Below are positions 61,399 to 64,000 of a stretch of 64,000 nucleotides of DNA, one piece after another. Numbering within the stretch: the first letter of the stretch is position 1; each line of letters begins with the position of its first letter. Source of the stretch: Agreia sp. Leaf210. GTDB taxonomy: Bacteria > Actinomycetota > Actinomycetes > Actinomycetales > Microbacteriaceae. The notes beneath the pieces are model-generated. The model did not search any database and was not told the DNA's origin. It saw only the letters and a program-made list of their open reading frames with translations. The position numbers and the translations under genes are program-made. Location: the NCBI RefSeq assembly GCF_001421485.1, contig NZ_LMKK01000003.1, positions 372,001 to 436,000 of the forward strand. Direction: 5' to 3'.

Positions 61399-62819
61399 GA
61401 CAGAGCGACCAGTCGGGAGATAGCGGTCACAGGGATGGGAAGCCATGCGGGCCGGTTGCGCGCCTCGTAGATCGATTCATAGAGCGCCTTGTCGATCTCG
61501 AAGGCGTCGAGAAGAACACGGAAGTGCTCGATGTCGACCCCGGCGCGCTCGGAGTAGCCCTCGAGGAATGCGGTGCGTGACGCCGATGCCCAGCTCTGAG
61601 CCGACGCGCCCGGGTGAGCCTGCTCGTATGATCCCGAGACATAGTCGAACGACCTGAGCATGCCCGCCACATCGCGCAGCGTGAGATCCGGTTGAGATCT
61701 CTCGGCCAGAGGTCGGAGCGGCTCGCCCTCGAAGTCGAGGAGGACCCACCCGCGGTCGGGAACGGCGACGACCTGACCGAGGTGATAGTCGCCGTGGATG
61801 CGCTGGAGCCTCGGCCACTCGGCGGATTCTGCTCCCGCGATGATGGAGTCGACGGCCGATTCGTAGACCCCGAGTTCCGGCACCTCGGCGACCGCGGCGC
61901 CGAGTCGTCGGCGCATGCTCGCCGCCACCTGTGCCCTCTCGTCTGCTGTTGCGGCCACCGTGGGCAGGATGTCTGCCAGGACCGCGTGCACCTCGGCGGT
62001 TGCAGCCCCGAGGCTCCGCGCGCGGTCGCTGAAATCCTCGCCCTGTTCGACCGCGTCGAGGGCGACACGCCACGCGTCTCGCACGCCAGGCAGGAACCGC
62101 TGGGCGAAGGCGAGATGTCCGCTGTCGACGGGCGATCCAGGCGAAGCGTCAGCCCGCCAGACACCCGACACGTAGCCGACGGACGGCGGAACCAGCGTGC
62201 AGCCGGCCTCGGCGAGCGCGGACTGGACGATGATGTCCGGGTTCTCGCCGTGGTGAAGAGTACGGAACACCTTGCAGATGACGGGCAGCGACGGCTCGCC
62301 CGATTCATCGACCGTGTCGAAGATGATCGACGTGTTCGACTGCTCGCCGCGGAGGACGTGCGCCCGGGCGAACGTCGAATGCGACGCCGTCGGATGCCGA
62401 TGGCCGTCCGCCGTGGCGCCCGACGACCGCTCGGTCTCGCCGCTCACCCCGCCATCGAGCATAAAAGCGAGGAGGGCCGCGCAGTAGTCCGGATCGTGCG
62501 GCGCGTCGTAGACCCAGAGCGTTGCCGGAGAACCGTCGACGTCGCCCTCGACCGTGCCGACGAGGGTGGACTCCGCGGCCTCTGCTCGGGGCGCCGAACG
62601 GTAGGCGAGCGGCACCTGGTAGAGCGTGGATGCCGCGCCCGAGCCGTCGCGAAGCAGGTGGGTGACGAAGGCGGTGCCACCGGGTGCAGGCGGAAGGACC
62701 CACTCTCCGACGAGCACGAGCTCTGCGCTCTCTGCCGAGCTTTGATACCACCGCTGGCGGGCGACCCAGCCGGGGAGAGCGTTCGGACGGAGATCAGGAC
62801 GGACTACACCAGCGGTCAT
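61395..62819 (-). CDS. maltokinase (aminoglycoside phosphotransferase-like fold)
   Basis: 474 residues. The C-terminal kinase lobe carries the Mak/Pep2 signatures RIHGDYHLGQVV (catalytic Asp), GWVLLDFEGEPLRPLAERSQPDLTLRDVAGMLRSFDY (metal-binding Asp and the hallmark Glu-Gly-Glu). Maltokinase forms maltose 1-phosphate for GlgE-dependent alpha-glucan synthesis. The N-terminal lobe (about 1-160) is more divergent and longer by a loop. No treS, glgE or glgB gene is in the window. Leaderless ATG, divergent from an aldo/keto reductase. Confidence 0.85.
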   Translation of the reverse strand: MTAGVVRPDLRPNALPGWVARQRWYQSSAESAELVLVGEWVLPPAPGGTAFVTHLLRDGSGAASTLYQVPLAYRSAPRAEAAESTLVGTVEGDVDGSPATLWVYDAPHDPDYCAALLAFMLDGGVSGETERSSGATADGHRHPTASHSTFARAHVLRGEQSNTSIIFDTVDESGEPSLPVICKVFRTLHHGENPDIIVQSALAEAGCTLVPPSVGYVSGVWRADASPGSPVDSGHLAFAQRFLPGVRDAWRVALDAVEQGEDFSDRARSLGAATAEVHAVLADILPTVAATADERAQVAASMRRRLGAAVAEVPELGVYESAVDSIIAGAESAEWPRLQRIHGDYHLGQVVAVPDRGWVLLDFEGEPLRPLAERSQPDLTLRDVAGMLRSFDYVSGSYEQAHPGASAQSWASASRTAFLEGYSERAGVDIEHFRVLLDAFEIDKALYESIYEARNRPAWLPIPVTAISRLVALS

Positions 62820-62825
62820 TCTTTG

Positions 62826-62831
62826 ACCCTA
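62826..62831 (-). promoter_or_regulatory. -10 box of leaderless maltokinase gene
   Basis: TAGGGT on the minus strand, six bases before the ATG at 62819. Confidence 0.6.
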
Positions 62832-62875
62832 CCCCGGGCGCATGAACTCGCCGAGGGGGTTGCCGCACGCAGGTT

Positions 62876-62881
62876 TAGGCT
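62876..62881 (+). promoter_or_regulatory. -10 box of leaderless aldo/keto reductase gene
   Basis: TAGGCT, six bases before the ATG at 62888; divergent from the maltokinase box 44 bases away. Confidence 0.6.
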
Positions 62882-62887
62882 CGTTGC

Positions 62888-63727
62888 ATGACGAACGCAC
62901 CGACTCACCTCCTCGCCGATGGCAACACCCTCCCCGCCGTGGGGCTGGGAACCTACCCGTTGAAGGGCGCTGACGCGGTGTCTGCCGTGAGTTCGGCCCT
63001 GACCACGGGATACAGACTGATCGACAGCGCTGTGAACTACGGCAACGAAGACGCGGTGGGCGAAGCGGTGCGAAACTCCGAGGTGGCACGCGACGAGATC
63101 GTGGTCACGACGAAGCTCCCCGGGCGCGCCCACGGCTACGAGAGCACCCTCACGTCATTCCAGGAGTCTCTCGACAGACTGGGACTCGATCGCATCGACC
63201 TGTACCTGATCCACTGGCCTAACCCGGGCGACGACCGCTACGTCGACAGCTGGCGAGCCATGGTGCAGCTACACGAGCAGGGGCTGGCGCGGTCGATCGG
63301 CGTGTCGAACTTCACCGAGGAGTACCTCACGCGCCTGCAGTCCGAGACAGGAGTACTGCCCACGGTGAACCAGGTAGAACTCCACCCCTACTTCCCGCAG
63401 CTCGCCCTCCGCGAGTTCCACGAGGTGCATAACATCCGCACCGAGTCGTGGAGCCCCCTGGGCAAGGGATCAGACGTTCTGACGTCGCCCGTTATCGTCG
63501 AAGCCGCGCGTGCACACGAGGTGACCGAGGCCCAGGTCGTTCTTCGCTGGCACGTTCAACTGGGCAGCGTGCCGCTTCCGAAGTCTGCCGATCCTGCGCG
63601 TCAGGCGCAGAACCTCGATCTGTTCGGCTTCGAGCTCTCCTCCGCTGAAATGGAGGCCATCACCCTCCTGGGCCGGCCCGATGGCCGACTATTCGGCGCG
63701 GATCCCGTCACGCACAACGAACAGTGA
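62888..63727 (+). CDS. aldo/keto reductase
   Basis: 279 residues, NADPH-dependent TIM-barrel reductase of the AKR5/DkgA-like group. The catalytic tetrad is visible: Asp and Tyr in LIDSAVNYGNE, Lys in IVVTTKLPG, His in YLIHWPNPGD. RSIGVSNFTEEYLTRL and VPLPKSADPARQAQNL (cofactor phosphate site) complete the family pattern. Likely 2,5-diketo-gluconate or methylglyoxal reductase-type activity; substrate not certain. The TGA stop lies inside a tandem repeat. Confidence 0.92.
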   Translation: MTNAPTHLLADGNTLPAVGLGTYPLKGADAVSAVSSALTTGYRLIDSAVNYGNEDAVGEAVRNSEVARDEIVVTTKLPGRAHGYESTLTSFQESLDRLGLDRIDLYLIHWPNPGDDRYVDSWRAMVQLHEQGLARSIGVSNFTEEYLTRLQSETGVLPTVNQVELHPYFPQLALREFHEVHNIRTESWSPLGKGSDVLTSPVIVEAARAHEVTEAQVVLRWHVQLGSVPLPKSADPARQAQNLDLFGFELSSAEMEAITLLGRPDGRLFGADPVTHNEQ

Positions 63728-63774
63728 CTCTCGACGACCGGTGACTCTCGACGACCGGTGAAGATCGACGATCA
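63724..63774 (+). repeat. 17-bp tandem repeat at end of aldo/keto reductase gene
   Basis: GTGACTCTCGACGACCG occurs twice exactly (63724-63740, 63741-63757), followed by a third degraded copy (GTGAAGATCGACGATCA, 63758-63774). The first copy contains the reductase stop codon. It fills the gap to the convergent hydrolase gene. Confidence 0.75.
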
Positions 63775-63781
63775 GTCACCG

Positions 63782-64000
63782 TCAGTCGCGAGGCCTGATG
63801 AGCTTCTCGACGATGCGGCGCGCCTCATCGCCTGAGCTACCCGACGACATGGCGAAGACGTGATTCGCTCCGGGGAAGGTGACGAGCTCGAAGTCGAGCC
63901 CCGCGGTCGTCGCCTCGGCCTCGAGCCTGAGCGCATCCGGATACAGGATGTCATCGGTGCCGACCAGGACCGTCGTCGGGGCCAGTCCGGCCAATGATCC
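63782..64000 (-). CDS. alpha/beta hydrolase, C-terminal part (5' partial)
   Basis: The last 72 residues of a protein that continues beyond the window. LAGLAPTTVLVGTDDILYPDALRLEAEATTAGLDFELVTFPGANHVFAM contains the catalytic Asp (GTDDILYPDA) and His (GANHVFAM) in the spacing typical of the Abhydrolase_3/HSL family. The catalytic Ser is outside. The C-terminal helix is EARRIVEKLIRPRD. Substrate cannot be judged. Confidence 0.75.
   Translation of the reverse strand, partial: GSLAGLAPTTVLVGTDDILYPDALRLEAEATTAGLDFELVTFPGANHVFAMSSGSSGDEARRIVEKLIRPRD

Overview
This window looks like chromosomal DNA of a high-GC actinobacterium, most probably a member of Microbacteriaceae. Supporting signs are the GC-rich third codon positions, the frequent GTG starts, the dxr-rseP-ispG and nusA-ylxR-infB-rbfA blocks, a maltokinase, LytR-CpsA-Psr and MoxR/VWA envelope genes, and many leaderless genes with a TANNNT box 6-7 bases before the start codon. 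No rRNA, tRNA, CRISPR array, insertion sequence or prophage gene was seen. The annotated genes are packed almost end to end and no gene-free stretch exceeds 300 bases.

Layout. 1-5.3 kb: a PotABC-type ABC importer (5' end outside the window), facing an asparaginase II/gabT operon, suggesting uptake and use of polyamine, GABA or amide nitrogen. 5.4-13.8 kb: OsmC and a Sfp-type phosphopantetheinyl transferase, then on the other strand a compact M1 aminopeptidase downstream of a 1313-residue synthetase with the A-T-(2TM-C)x3 layout of epsilon-poly-L-lysine synthetase, and a divergent MFS exporter plus GNAT. This looks like a small poly(amino acid) biosynthesis locus. 13.9-20.7 kb: FKBP lipoprotein, then the isoprenoid/protease block dxr-rseP, a NarL-type two-component pair, and ispG. 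20.7-25.7 kb: a tightly overlapping MoxR-DUF58-membrane protein-VWA-VWA-membrane protein operon. 25.8-33.8 kb: LCP ligase, proS, nusA, ylxR, infB and rbfA; four start/stop-overlapping reading frames link ylxR to infB.

33.9-42.3 kb: panE-like reductase, lipoprotein, mutY, GNAT, a uridine-kinase-like protein with a lost P-loop, truB, two small membrane proteins, ribF, ROK kinase and an SRPBCC protein. 42.4-51.8 kb: SDR/DUF2867-like protein, SGNH hydrolase, a Tat/lipobox amine oxidase whose C-terminal family block sits before its FAD-binding motif, a six-helix membrane protein, an M20 peptidase, a pseudouridine catabolism operon (unknown gene-psuG-psuK), an epimerase and a small membrane protein. 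52-64 kb: SNF2 helicase, glutathionyl-hydroquinone reductase-like protein, CorA, a Stealth sugar-phosphate transferase, metallophosphoesterase, oligopeptidase B with maltokinase, aldo/keto reductase and the end of an alpha/beta hydrolase.

The observations most worth following up are the poly-lysine-synthetase-like locus, the circularly permuted amine oxidase, and the overlapping micro-ORF relay in front of infB. Function calls rest on motif reading and recalled family knowledge only; no database search was possible.
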